This document shows, in pieces, positions 16,050 to 23,981 of a DNA stretch of 64,000 bases (positions are counted from its first letter, which is position 1; each line of letters begins with the position of its first letter). Position numbers and translations under genes: made by a program. The stretch is from Pantanalinema sp. GBBB05. GTDB taxonomy: Bacteria > Cyanobacteriota > Cyanobacteriia > Leptolyngbyales > Leptolyngbyaceae. The stretch is from assembly GCA_016743235.1 (NCBI GenBank), contig VRZD01000029.1, positions 22,188 through 86,187 on the forward strand, read 5' to 3'. The notes under the pieces were generated by a model, which saw only the letters and a list, made by a program, of their open reading frames with translations, had not been told where the DNA came from and did no database searches.

Positions 16050-16427
16050 ATGAGTACAGTCACCAGGGACGAATTTGAAACGGTCAAAGAACTATTGATG
16101 AGCGCCGCTCGGTATGCAGAGTCAGCTAACCGAGGGCTAGAACGCTTAGAAGCTGCCCAAGAGCGCACTCAGGCTAACCTAGACCGACTAAGCGCAAGTA
16201 TGGGGGAGATGAGCGCTAGATTTGAATTAGCTCAGAATCGCACCCAAGCGCAGTTAGACGCGTTAACCGTGAGAGTAGATGTGGTCAGCAGTCGAGTAGA
16301 TGCCTTTGTTTCGGCATCTCAGCATTACTTTACGAAGCATGGGGAATCGATCGAGCAGCTGAAGGGAATTAGCGAGAATTTAAGCGGAATATTGTCCTAC
16401 CTCGTCCGTAAAGAACAGCAGCAGTAA
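16050..16427 (+). CDS. Coiled-coil protein
   Basis: 125 residues from MSTVTRDEFETVKELL; the longer frame reads through a palindrome and lacks coding character. Heptad repeats run through most of the protein, with two RTQAxLD repeats. Its TAA stop lies inside a TGACG palindrome. Function unknown. Confidence 0.65.
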   Translation: MSTVTRDEFETVKELLMSAARYAESANRGLERLEAAQERTQANLDRLSASMGEMSARFELAQNRTQAQLDALTVRVDVVSSRVDAFVSASQHYFTKHGESIEQLKGISENLSGILSYLVRKEQQQ

Positions 16428-16450
16428 ATCCGTCACGCATGACGTTTTTG
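16425..16450. repeat. TGACG palindrome, copy 6
   Basis: TAAATCCGTCA-CGCA-TGACGTTTTT. The first three bases are the stop codon of the coiled-coil gene; a terminator hairpin follows at once. Confidence 0.85.
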
Positions 16451-16453
16451 GAA

Positions 16454-16487
16454 CCCGATCGCTGGTGAGCGCGATCGGGTTATTCGT
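16454..16487. terminator. Bidirectional terminator hairpin between convergent genes
   Basis: AACCCGATCGC-TGGTGAGC-GCGATCGGGTT followed by ATT; on the other strand the T-rich tract comes from the adjoining palindrome (AAAAACGTCA). Same CCCGATCGC stem recurs at 44234 and 47589. Confidence 0.65.
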
Positions 16488-16731
16488 CGTTCCCCTCATC
16501 CAAAATCGACTTAATCAATTCCTCGTAAGAGACACCCTTCATCTCAGCTTCCTCTCGAATCATGCGCTCAATTAGCTCTAGATTCGCTTCAATTCGAGCT
16601 TCAAAGACATCCACAATCAGGCGTGACATGGTTCGAGCTTTCGCGTGTGCCCAAAGCTTGCCCCATTTGTAATGGAACTCGCTTAATCCCTTGACTGTTA
16701 ATCGGTTTGACTTCGGAGGCATTTCGGACAC
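16480..16731 (-). CDS. Small hypothetical protein
   Basis: 83 residues, basic N-terminus (MSEMPPKSNRLTVKGLSEF) and acidic helical C-terminus (SYEELIKSILDEGNDE). Possibly a ribbon-helix-helix-type regulator of the divergent operon, but no firm match. Convergent with the coiled-coil gene. Confidence 0.55.
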   Translation of the reverse strand: MSEMPPKSNRLTVKGLSEFHYKWGKLWAHAKARTMSRLIVDVFEARIEANLELIERMIREEAEMKGVSYEELIKSILDEGNDE

Positions 16732-16915
16732 CGCGATCGCTACTCCCTATCCTACTAGCGAACTACTTACCGTCAATTTTATGCCCTATTTGATGCGGAA
16801 GGCGTAATTTTCTGCATCACTTTGGCATCATTATGCTAGACTTCATTCCAGTTGGTTGCCTTGGCATTGCTCAGGCAATCCACGGGCAACAAGTGAGCAA
16901 CGATCGAGCAAGTCA
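16732..16915. promoter_or_regulatory. Divergent regulatory region
   Basis: Contains repeated GCATCA elements (CTGCATCAC, GGCATCATTATGC) around a possible -10 (TATGCT) and an inverted repeat TTGCCT...AGGCAA with an outer GTTGCC...GGCAAC pair just before the next gene. Promoter positions are not certain. Confidence 0.4.
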
Positions 16916-17320
16916 ATGTCCAGAAGCCAGACGGTGCAACTAATTGAGCTAGAGGGGTATACCAAAACCGAACTTCGCTGGAAGTTGGGGCAGATGGGTC
17001 GGGATAAGTCCGTCCCGGTTCGTACCTTGAACCACTGGATTGCGTCCTTGGCTGAAGCAGGCATTTGCATCAAGCCCAATCAGCACGGGCTTTACGAGGA
17101 AGACGACTTGGAATTGCTCGCCCGCCTCATGTTTTGGTTGAGGCGTAGAAAAACGATTGCCGAATTTATCACCATCATTAGAGGAGATTCAAATCATGCC
17201 AGTCGAAATCAAACGCAAGCCCACTGCCGAACCCGAACAGCAGCCACAAGCCCCAAGTCAAGCGCGATCGTCACAACCGGAACAACAGCAATTGTCCGAT
17301 TTGAACAATCAAACCAGTAG
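16916..17320 (+). CDS. MerR-like DNA-binding protein
   Basis: 134 residues from MSRSQTVQLIELEGYTKTEL. VRTLNHWIASLAEAGI and YEEDDLELLARLMFWLRRR look like a MerR-type recognition helix and dimer helix. The last 41 codons overlap the next gene in another frame and have little coding character, so the functional stop may have been lost. Confidence 0.55.
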   Translation: MSRSQTVQLIELEGYTKTELRWKLGQMGRDKSVPVRTLNHWIASLAEAGICIKPNQHGLYEEDDLELLARLMFWLRRRKTIAEFITIIRGDSNHASRNQTQAHCRTRTAATSPKSSAIVTTGTTAIVRFEQSNQ

Positions 17321-17609
17321 CGCGATCGCTAATCTGGCACGGGTTGGGGTCAACACTATCAACGCTCAGGTGTTCGCTTTTGATGCCCACCTGACCCAAT
17401 ACGAACGCGATACGGCTGTAACCCTAGCTAACCGCCTGAAGCAGTCCCAGCTACGGATTCAACGCTATCTGGTAGACGAACTGATGGATATTGGCGGTCG
17501 CCCTACCGATATTGCCGCTGTAGTGCAAGAGGTTCTAGAAACCCCTGACCTGAACTCCGGGTTTCTGGCTCTCCCTCCTGCCTATGTTGCTCCAACCATG
17601 CCCATGTGA
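17196..17609 (+). CDS. Hypothetical helical protein
   Basis: 137 residues from MPVEIKRKPTAEPEQQ, preceded by AGAGGAGATTCAAATC. A proline/glutamine-rich N-terminus is followed by a helical domain (QVFAFDAHLTQYERDTAVTL). No family recognised. Confidence 0.6.
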   Translation: MPVEIKRKPTAEPEQQPQAPSQARSSQPEQQQLSDLNNQTSSAIANLARVGVNTINAQVFAFDAHLTQYERDTAVTLANRLKQSQLRIQRYLVDELMDIGGRPTDIAAVVQEVLETPDLNSGFLALPPAYVAPTMPM

Positions 17610-17622
17610 GGAGGGACGGAAC

Positions 17623-17721
17623 ATGCTCAAAGCCATTATCAGACGGCTATTCAACGCCATGCCAAATGATGAATATTGCCCTTGCTGTTTTGGCTTTGGG
17701 CTACCCGCTCTAGCAATTTAG
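17623..17721 (+). CDS. Very small cysteine-containing protein
   Basis: 32 residues, MLKAIIRRLFNAMPNDEYCP then CCFGFGLPALAI. Good ribosome site GAGGAGGGACGGAAC. CPCC and an amphipathic N-terminal helix suggest a small metal-binding or membrane peptide. Calling it a gene rests on the ribosome site and spacing. Confidence 0.45.
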   Translation: MLKAIIRRLFNAMPNDEYCPCCFGFGLPALAI

Positions 17722-17728
17722 GAGAGCT

Positions 17729-17848
17729 ATGCCACTAACCAAAATCCTGATTACTGGGGTCTGTGTGCTTCTTGCGGTGGGAGCCTGGAAGACCTACGAA
17801 CATCGCCACCAATCCGCTCCGATCGCTGAGGTGCAACAAAATGATTGA
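17729..17848 (+). CDS. Very small single-span membrane protein
   Basis: 39 residues, MPLTKILITGVCVLLAVGAW followed by a hydrophilic tail ending QQND. One transmembrane helix. GGAGAGCT precedes the ATG and the stop overlaps the next ATG. First of a run of membrane proteins leading to the FtsK-like ATPase. Confidence 0.5.
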   Translation: MPLTKILITGVCVLLAVGAWKTYEHRHQSAPIAEVQQND

Positions 17849-18560
17849 TAAAGCTATTAACCACACTCGGCTCAAATGGGCACTGGCTCAGGCGTATGTC
17901 GCCAAGGGTCTAGGGGTCGATGCCGGAAAACTGCTGAAACTCCGTGAGCAGTTAGCTTTTGACACCCACTACACCATTGAATCTGGTAACAATGGGACCC
18001 GGATTTACTACAGCAAGGTTGGGATTCTTGCCCTAGCCAAGATGGTTGGAACCCCCAAAGCTGATGAGTTTGCGGCGGAGTGCGTGAGGAGTGCTGGTGG
18101 CGCATTGGCTCCCTTCACGCCATCCCCCATTGTCCATGAAGCGATCGGGGAATTAATCACAGGGAATGGGGGAGTTCCTTCTCGGCAAGACCTGGGCTGG
18201 AATCCGGCGGGGCAACTGGCAAACCAGGAGGTTTATAGTCGTATCCCCTACGTGGAACCTGAGCCCGAATACCTGGAACCCTACCCCGTTGCTCAAAGTA
18301 CCCCTATTAGCCGCTTTGAGCCTGCGCCAATCTATCAGCAACCCGCTAGCTCCAAGGTGAGCTACACCGTGAACTATACGGTGAATCACCACGCTCAAAG
18401 TCGTCCTGTTCCGGCGTTTCAGCTACCTAATACCCCTCAAACGCAAACATTTTACTGGGGTACGCTTTGCCTGCTGGTTGCTTGCCTGTTGATGCCGATC
18501 GCGCTGATTGGTATGGCATATCGTCCGACCCCACAAACCACGATTTACCTAGGGAGATAG
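17841..18560 (+). CDS. C-terminally anchored membrane protein
   Basis: 239 residues from MIDKAINHTRLKWALAQAYV. The N-terminal 90 residues form a DNA-binding-like or antirepressor-like helical domain (GNNGTRIYYSKVGILALAKM). A proline-rich linker follows, then one hydrophobic segment (WGTLCLLVACLLMPIALIGM) near the C-terminus. Overlaps the preceding small gene. Confidence 0.6.
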   Translation: MIDKAINHTRLKWALAQAYVAKGLGVDAGKLLKLREQLAFDTHYTIESGNNGTRIYYSKVGILALAKMVGTPKADEFAAECVRSAGGALAPFTPSPIVHEAIGELITGNGGVPSRQDLGWNPAGQLANQEVYSRIPYVEPEPEYLEPYPVAQSTPISRFEPAPIYQQPASSKVSYTVNYTVNHHAQSRPVPAFQLPNTPQTQTFYWGTLCLLVACLLMPIALIGMAYRPTPQTTIYLGR

Positions 18561-18562
18561 TC

Positions 18563-18736
18563 ATGGATGACCGGGCTAGAGGCGCTTTGGAGTCCCTTGT
18601 CGGGCTAGGAATGGTGATTAACGGGTTCAGTATCGTCCTGTTAGCCCTACAAGCGTTCTGGGCAGTTGTTCCGTTGTCTGGAGTAGCTGCCGCGATCGGG
18701 CTATGGGCAATTTGCTGTGAGGTGCATGATGGCTGA
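18563..18736 (+). CDS. Small membrane protein
   Basis: 57 residues from MDDRARGALESLVGLGMVIN. Two hydrophobic segments (SIVLLALQAFWAVV and VAAAIGLWAICC). It lies 2 bp after the anchored protein gene and overlaps the next gene. Confidence 0.55.
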   Translation: MDDRARGALESLVGLGMVINGFSIVLLALQAFWAVVPLSGVAAAIGLWAICCEVHDG

Positions 18737-19145
18737 GGAGAAGCGCCAAATCGAGGTTGTCAACGTCATTGACCCATCTGGCTATATGCAGAAGGCTGTC
18801 GATCGGGACATCCAGCCGCCTCATGACCCGTGGAATAGCGCTACGTTCTACTGGATGCAGACACTTGCCCCACCCAAAAGCCTGCATGACATGATTGGCT
18901 TGGCTTTGGTGTGGTTTTTCCCATCGTTCCTGACCGCCGCTGGAATCACCCTGTTTTTTGAACCGATTCGATATTTTGACCTGCTGAAATACGTGTTTTT
19001 GGGCGGTTTGCTAGTTGCCGCCACTGTCGCCATCCTGCGGTTTACAGTCCGCACAAGCGCCCCCAAAGCTGTTGCGTGGTTGGATTTGCGACTGTTCATT
19101 GCAACTGCCGGAATCATCCTTGGAATCACCCTATTCCTGAAATGA
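18729..19145 (+). CDS. Membrane protein with three to four spans
   Basis: 138 residues from MAEEKRQIEVVNVIDPSGYM. Hydrophobic segments near residues 55-75, 85-105 and 118-137. Its stop overlaps the start of the FtsK-like gene (ATGA), so the two products are made together. Confidence 0.6.
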   Translation: MAEEKRQIEVVNVIDPSGYMQKAVDRDIQPPHDPWNSATFYWMQTLAPPKSLHDMIGLALVWFFPSFLTAAGITLFFEPIRYFDLLKYVFLGGLLVAATVAILRFTVRTSAPKAVAWLDLRLFIATAGIILGITLFLK

Positions 19146-20959
19146 GCCAACACCCCCTTACTCCTGACCAGGTGGTAGGCATTATTCAAGATGCCAAGCA
19201 AGCCCACCATGCCGTTGTAGCCGCTTCCACTACAGCGGCAATTTCGGCATTTATGGCGTTAGCGGTGCCAATGGTCAGACCTCCGATGTGGCAAGGGGCA
19301 ACATTATTTTGTGCTGCATCCGCTCTCTGGCACTCACAGGTATTGAGAGGGGCAAATCAACGCTATATCCTGGCAGATGCCCGGAAACGTGCCTTAGAGG
19401 GAGCTTCTCAGGAGTCCCTAATCTATCGGGTTGTTGAGGGAGTTTCCCCCATTCAAGACCCCGTGCAGATTGCGCCACAACTTAGCGCTGACCCCGTTGC
19501 GGCTGCCATTCAGCGGAAGTGGGAGGCACTAAAGCTTTATGCTCAACCGCTCGAACCTATACGAGGGTTTACTTTCACGCGGTATCAGTTTGTTCCAAAT
19601 TCAGAACTGAGCGCCGATCGCTTCTTGAAAACTGGTAATGACATTAAGCAAGTCCTGGGGCTGAAGGATGAGCCATTAATCGGAGTGGAGGGAGGGGCTA
19701 TAGCCGTCGATGTGCCCAACCCTCAGAGAACCTTTTGCAACTTCCGTGAGTATGTTGGGTTTGAATCTCGCAGCTTCGCAGACCCGCTAGAAGTGGCTGT
19801 GGGTCTAACGTTGACCGGACAACTCATCAATTTGAACCTGTCTGACCCCGACTCACCCCACATCCTCGGGGGAGGCAAGACCGGGAGCGGTAAGAGTGAG
19901 CTTGTCAGGGCAATGCTGCTGTCTGCCCTCTATCGCTTCAGCCCTGACGCTCTAAAGGTTGCTGTGATTGACTTTAAGGGCGTTGACTTTAAAGATTTTG
20001 CGGGTTCTCCTCATTTGGGATTCCCGATCGCTAACAATGCCGAATCGGTTTTAGACATCCTGCGGAAGCTAGTGCAGCAGATGAAAGACCGCTATCAGGC
20101 GTTCCAGGGCATTGCCTCGAATATCCTTGAGTACAACGGCATGGTGGATAACCCTCTGCCACGCTGGATTGTACTGATTGATGAATATGCCCAAATGATT
20201 GCGGCTGTCAGAGGTGAATATGGGGAAGACGGGGTGAAGGAATTAGACTCCCTGCTGAACCAGATTGGGCGACTTGCCAGAGCTGCCGGGATTCACTTGT
20301 GGATATTTACTCAAAAGCCGCTCATGCGTAAGCCTGCGACCCCTTGCGGCATCGATTCAACGCTCAAAGAAAACCTGGCAGCCAGAATTGCTCTGAAGGT
20401 GGGTGACCATCATGCTAGTCAGGTGATTATGGATGACTCCGGTGCCGAAAAACTGTTGGGCAAAGGTGACCTACTGTTTAATGGTCAACGTCTTCAAAGT
20501 CTTTATGTGTCGGACTCTGGAGTGATAAAAGCCGCGATCGCGCGATATGCCACTCACGTATCTCACCCGCCCATCTCACCCAATCTCACCAGTGGTCAGC
20601 CACCACACCACTCCAATGCTGACAGGCAAGGAACTTTGAGGGATTCTCACCCACCTGTACCCGATTTTGTGAATGATATGAAACCGGCTCAGGCAGGGGA
20701 TTTCAACGATGATTTTGATGGGTGTGATGAGTTGAGCGATCGAGAGTTAGAGCACCTCATGAAGGACTATGCCCGACGCGACCCATCGGAGATTCCCATC
20801 CCGATATTGAGGCAGGCTGTAGCCTATTACGATGTCCGTTTGGGAATCACTGGACAGAACCGATTTATCGAGATGTTTTGGGGGATTCCGAAGTCTGGGA
20901 ACTCCCCTCGGTATGACAGGGCAAGAGCGGCATACAAACAAGCTGTTAGCGAGGAATAA
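19142..20959 (+). CDS. FtsK/SpoIIIE-like DNA translocase
   Basis: 605 residues from MSQHPLTPDQVVGIIQDAKQ. Two hydrophobic segments in the first 90 residues anchor it in the membrane. The motor domain shows Walker A GGGKTGSGKSELV, KVAVIDFKGVDFKDF, Walker B WIVLIDEYAQM and LARAAGIHLWIFTQKP (sensor region). ARIALKVGDHHASQVIMDDS and KLLGKGDLLF are typical of the FtsK/SpoIIIE family. The C-terminus adds a helical domain. In a phage it may aid DNA segregation or transfer at the membrane; target unknown. Confidence 0.85.
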   Translation: MSQHPLTPDQVVGIIQDAKQAHHAVVAASTTAAISAFMALAVPMVRPPMWQGATLFCAASALWHSQVLRGANQRYILADARKRALEGASQESLIYRVVEGVSPIQDPVQIAPQLSADPVAAAIQRKWEALKLYAQPLEPIRGFTFTRYQFVPNSELSADRFLKTGNDIKQVLGLKDEPLIGVEGGAIAVDVPNPQRTFCNFREYVGFESRSFADPLEVAVGLTLTGQLINLNLSDPDSPHILGGGKTGSGKSELVRAMLLSALYRFSPDALKVAVIDFKGVDFKDFAGSPHLGFPIANNAESVLDILRKLVQQMKDRYQAFQGIASNILEYNGMVDNPLPRWIVLIDEYAQMIAAVRGEYGEDGVKELDSLLNQIGRLARAAGIHLWIFTQKPLMRKPATPCGIDSTLKENLAARIALKVGDHHASQVIMDDSGAEKLLGKGDLLFNGQRLQSLYVSDSGVIKAAIARYATHVSHPPISPNLTSGQPPHHSNADRQGTLRDSHPPVPDFVNDMKPAQAGDFNDDFDGCDELSDRELEHLMKDYARRDPSEIPIPILRQAVAYYDVRLGITGQNRFIEMFWGIPKSGNSPRYDRARAAYKQAVSEE

Positions 20960-20963
20960 GGTA

Positions 20964-21713
20964 ATGAAGTCGGCAGATGAAGACTGGCGCTATCCGCTCC
21001 GCTATCCAGACGGTGTTGAGCGCACACCTAGAGATAAGCGCCAAATGTTTCAGCCTCTCAGCAGGTGGAGATGTCAAAGCGTGGGAGATGCTAGGGATTG
21101 CCTATTGAGTGCCCTGAAAACATTGGGTGCGAAAAATGTGACCGTTTCTAGCAATGTCCCTGTCAACGGGCATGGCAAGCTTTCAGGGAACTCAAGGGAG
21201 CCAGAAGACGTAGGGGTAGCTGTTTACTTTCGGCTCGATAAAACTGAAATGGAACTATGCTGCGATCGCTGGCTGGAATTGAAAGATAACCTGCAAGCGT
21301 TGAGCATCCAGGTAGAGATTTTGATTGCTCAGAGGGAGATTGAAGGAAGTGTGTTGATGCAGAAATCTCGCACCCCTCATCAGCATGGCAAGAGTGAAGC
21401 GTCACGGCAGCAAAAGCATCAGAGGCAGGCTAGACCCCGCGATCGCGGTACATACAGCCAAGGTCAGCAGCGACAAACCCCGCCCGCGCGATGGGCTGAC
21501 ACCCTTGGAGTAAAACCCACCGACTCTTTAGAGGCAATCCGTAAAGCCTATCGACTACTGGCTAGAAAGCATCACACCGATGTAGGCGGGGACGAGGAAA
21601 TGATGAAACGCATTAATAACGCTTGGGAGGAGGCGAAAAGAATAAAAACTAGAAGCGTCGGGTATTTGCCCTGGGAGAATTCTCCCAGGGCAAATCCGCA
21701 AGTCGGCAACTAA
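20964..21713 (+). CDS. J-domain protein with altered HPD motif
   Basis: 249 residues from MKSADEDWRYPLRYPDGVER. The N-terminal half is unrecognised. The C-terminal J domain reads WADTLGVKPTDSLEAIRKAY then RLLARKHHTDVGGDEEMM. The HPD tripeptide that stimulates DnaK is HTD here, so activity toward Hsp70 may be changed. A perfect 32-bp palindrome lies in the last codons. Confidence 0.8.
   Translation: MKSADEDWRYPLRYPDGVERTPRDKRQMFQPLSRWRCQSVGDARDCLLSALKTLGAKNVTVSSNVPVNGHGKLSGNSREPEDVGVAVYFRLDKTEMELCCDRWLELKDNLQALSIQVEILIAQREIEGSVLMQKSRTPHQHGKSEASRQQKHQRQARPRDRGTYSQGQQRQTPPARWADTLGVKPTDSLEAIRKAYRLLARKHHTDVGGDEEMMKRINNAWEEAKRIKTRSVGYLPWENSPRANPQVGN
21664..21695. repeat. Perfect 32-bp palindrome at the 3' end of the J-domain gene
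   Basis: Each arm is ATTTGCCCTGGGAGAA, meeting without a spacer around GAATTC. It encodes part of the C-terminus. It could form a 16-bp cruciform or strong RNA hairpin. No T-run follows. Confidence 0.9.
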
Positions 21714-21731
21714 GCACAGAAGCGAGGAAAT

Positions 21732-22031
21732 ATGAAATCACCACAAGCGATCGCGCAATCTCTCAAAGACTTTATTGGCAAGCGGTTTGGATGCACAGAG
21801 GGAAAGCCAAACGATATTCCCTACTCTCTGCCCTATCTGGTTTGGATGTGCGACAAAATCATCGAAAACCCACAATGGGAAATCGATAAAAGTTCGCGCT
21901 GGATTGGCTATATTCAGGGCGTGATGGTGGCGCGGTTTCTGACCAGTGTAGAGAGGGAGCGGGACAGGGTTCGCAATATCGACGATGTTGAGGTGGGTGG
22001 AGAGGCAGTAGTTATTACATCGAAGGAGTAA
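21732..22031 (+). CDS. Hypothetical phage protein
   Basis: 99 residues, ribosome site GCGAGGAAAT. Contains PYSLPYLVWMCDKIIE and SRWIGYIQGVMVARFL, a pattern of small phage proteins that I know only as conserved hypotheticals. Confidence 0.65.
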   Translation: MKSPQAIAQSLKDFIGKRFGCTEGKPNDIPYSLPYLVWMCDKIIENPQWEIDKSSRWIGYIQGVMVARFLTSVERERDRVRNIDDVEVGGEAVVITSKE

Positions 22032-22036
22032 CTGTT

Positions 22037-22489
22037 ATGTCGTCTTGCGATTGTGAACCAGCGCAACTCTACAACTCCAAAATAGTTAGATGCCGCAAGC
22101 CTCACAAGTGCCTTGAGTGTGGCGTAAAAATTGAGCCAGGAGAACAGGCTGAGAAGGTTGATAGCCTCTATGACGGGCAATTCTCGACTTTCTACACCTG
22201 TCCTGAATGCCTTAAGCTGATCGCCTACATTCGCAGCAACATCAAGAGTGTAGAGATTTGCTGTCATGGGGAATTGGCGGAAGCAATTTGGCATGAGGGG
22301 TCATTGGTTTGGGATGATGACGACATGGAGGAAGAATACTCAACATTGCCGTTCTATGACGAGGTAAAAGGCATTGTTCGGGGGCGGAATCTCCCTATAG
22401 CAACCCGTGTTGATTGGCTCATTATTGAGCGAGGTAGATTTCGACTGAATCCCACGATCGAGGTAGAGCCAGAGGTAGAGCAACCATGA
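22037..22489 (+). CDS. Zinc-binding phage protein
   Basis: 150 residues. CDCEPAQLYNSKIVRCRKPH then KCLECGVKIEPGEQ and CPECLKL give four or more cysteine pairs for metal binding. The C-terminal half is acidic. Stop overlaps the next ATG. Confidence 0.7.
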   Translation: MSSCDCEPAQLYNSKIVRCRKPHKCLECGVKIEPGEQAEKVDSLYDGQFSTFYTCPECLKLIAYIRSNIKSVEICCHGELAEAIWHEGSLVWDDDDMEEEYSTLPFYDEVKGIVRGRNLPIATRVDWLIIERGRFRLNPTIEVEPEVEQP

Positions 22490-22845
22490 GATGTCCCCAC
22501 TGTCGCAATCCTGACAATACCGTTCTGGAATCTCGCCAAGTTCATGAGTTAGTCCGTCGCCGTCGGAAATGCATGAAATGCAAGCATCGGTGGACAACTT
22601 ACGAGCGCTGTGCTGGCAGGGAACCGCTAGTAGATGTACTGCTGAAAGAACATGACGGCATGGTGATGGTTCATGGCGATCGCTTCTTGCAATGGTCGTA
22701 TCAATATTGGATTGTTTGGGTTGAGGTTCGGGTAGGGATTATCGAAAAGCCAATCAGAGAGATTGTGTACAGGGGTGGAAGCCTGGACGATGCACTGGCT
22801 GTTTTGAGAGGTGCTGAGGTTGTCCAAGAAGCAGAGGTTTCCTGA
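22486..22845 (+). CDS. NrdR-like zinc-ribbon protein without ATP-cone
   Basis: 119 residues. MRCPHCRNPDNTVLESRQV then RRRRKCMKCKHRWTTYE closely follows the NrdR N-terminal zinc ribbon (CPxC ... RRRxC..C..R.TTYE). The C-terminal ATP-cone of NrdR is absent and replaced by an unrelated segment. It may bind DNA like NrdR without nucleotide sensing. Confidence 0.75.
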   Translation: MRCPHCRNPDNTVLESRQVHELVRRRRKCMKCKHRWTTYERCAGREPLVDVLLKEHDGMVMVHGDRFLQWSYQYWIVWVEVRVGIIEKPIREIVYRGGSLDDALAVLRGAEVVQEAEVS

Positions 22846-23314
22846 ACGCTATCCTCCTAACTGGGACGATCGCAGACGTATCGCCCTAAGTGCCACATCA
22901 TTCCGCTGTGTGTTGTGCAATGCCAGAGCAGAAGAAGTCCACCACGCCTACTACTCACAAGCAAGATTGGGATGTGAGCGAGTATTTGACCAGCTATTCC
23001 CGCTCTGCAAGCTCTGTCACAAGATTGCTCACAGACGAATTAACTGGATATGGGACAAGATAGACCCCTGTTGGGGAAACCGGAACACTGAGGCGTTTCG
23101 TCAGCAGTTGTTGCAAGCATCAGTACGGTTTCAGGGGGCTAAAATTACACCAGTTCTCAAACCTGCTACCCCTGCCCCTGTTCAGATGCCCGTTAGACCT
23201 ACTTCAAAGCCACGCCGCGCAGGGTTTTTCAAGTCTCAAGAGTTTGCTGCACTGACGATTATTACTGCCTACGCCGGATTGCTTTATTGGATTGTCCAAA
23301 TCCGTCATGCCTGA
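22811..23314 (+). CDS. HNH-like protein with C-terminal membrane segment
   Basis: 167 residues from GTG at 22811. FRCVLCNARAEEVHHAYYS and LFPLCKLCHKIAH give the C-x2-C, HH, C-x2-C-H layout of an HNH zinc finger nuclease domain. The C-terminus has a hydrophobic span (FAALTIITAYAGLLYWIVQI), unusual for an HNH protein. The TGA stop lies within a TGACG palindrome. Confidence 0.65.
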   Translation: MLRLSKKQRFPERYPPNWDDRRRIALSATSFRCVLCNARAEEVHHAYYSQARLGCERVFDQLFPLCKLCHKIAHRRINWIWDKIDPCWGNRNTEAFRQQLLQASVRFQGAKITPVLKPATPAPVQMPVRPTSKPRRAGFFKSQEFAALTIITAYAGLLYWIVQIRHA

Positions 23315-23321
23315 CGCTTTT
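23298..23321. repeat. TGACG palindrome, copy 7
   Basis: AAATCCGTCA-TGCC-TGACGCTTTT. The right arm contains the stop codon of the HNH-like gene; a terminator hairpin follows. Confidence 0.85.
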
Positions 23322-23355
23322 GCCCAAAACGGGGATTCTCGTTTTGGGCTTCTTA
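23322..23355. terminator. Terminator hairpin between convergent operons
   Basis: GCCCAAAACG ... CGTTTTGGGC, a 10-bp stem, followed by TTCTTATTT. It separates the rightward early operon from the leftward structural block. Confidence 0.75.
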
Positions 23356-23946
23356 TTTCCCAGTTTTTAAATATCGCCAGTGCATGTAGAGCAGGGATAG
23401 CCAAAGAATTCGGATGTCTCGGGAGCCTTTGATCAGCACCTTTGGCAGGATAACTCCAGTGTCCGTAAATCGACTTCGCTGATTAATGGCGTACTCCGTC
23501 AAAAAGTCGAGGCACTGGGAACACGCCCAATCACTGTCATGCCCTGGCACGGCGAAGTTGAGACTGGCAGAGAGTAGGTCTTTGGGGATACCGTGGCTAC
23601 GGATGATGTAGCCCCAGTGAATAGTATGGGTTAGAGCCCAAATCTGCCTGCTACCCTCTTCGTCCATTCCCAGAAATTGAAGCCAGAGACGTTTGTTCTC
23701 CGGTCGCCTCTCCGCTTCAACCAGCGATCGTGTTCCTGTTCTACCAAGTGGCAAACCCTCCAGTATGTCACTGCTACCTCTGATTCGCTTTGCGGTGAGG
23801 CTGTGGATTGCGATTCTTTGGGTCGGCGTGAGCGTTCCATAGCGTCTGTAGATGAGTTGCGGATGTGGAGACAAGCGATCGAAGGTCGGTACTTCAACAA
23901 TAGCAACGGGCTTGCGACGAAGCCGCTTGAAATATCTGCAAACCAT
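23353..23946 (-). CDS. Hypothetical phage protein
   Basis: 197 residues. Basic N-terminus (MVCRYFKRLRRKPVAIVEVP), a CSQC pair near residue 143 and a hydrophobic C-terminus (IRILWLSLLYMHWRYLK). No family recognised. Last gene of the leftward structural block. Confidence 0.55.
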   Translation of the reverse strand: MVCRYFKRLRRKPVAIVEVPTFDRLSPHPQLIYRRYGTLTPTQRIAIHSLTAKRIRGSSDILEGLPLGRTGTRSLVEAERRPENKRLWLQFLGMDEEGSRQIWALTHTIHWGYIIRSHGIPKDLLSASLNFAVPGHDSDWACSQCLDFLTEYAINQRSRFTDTGVILPKVLIKGSRDIRILWLSLLYMHWRYLKTGK

Positions 23947-23981
23947 TGCCCATCACCATTTCAGCGTTTAACATAGCACCC

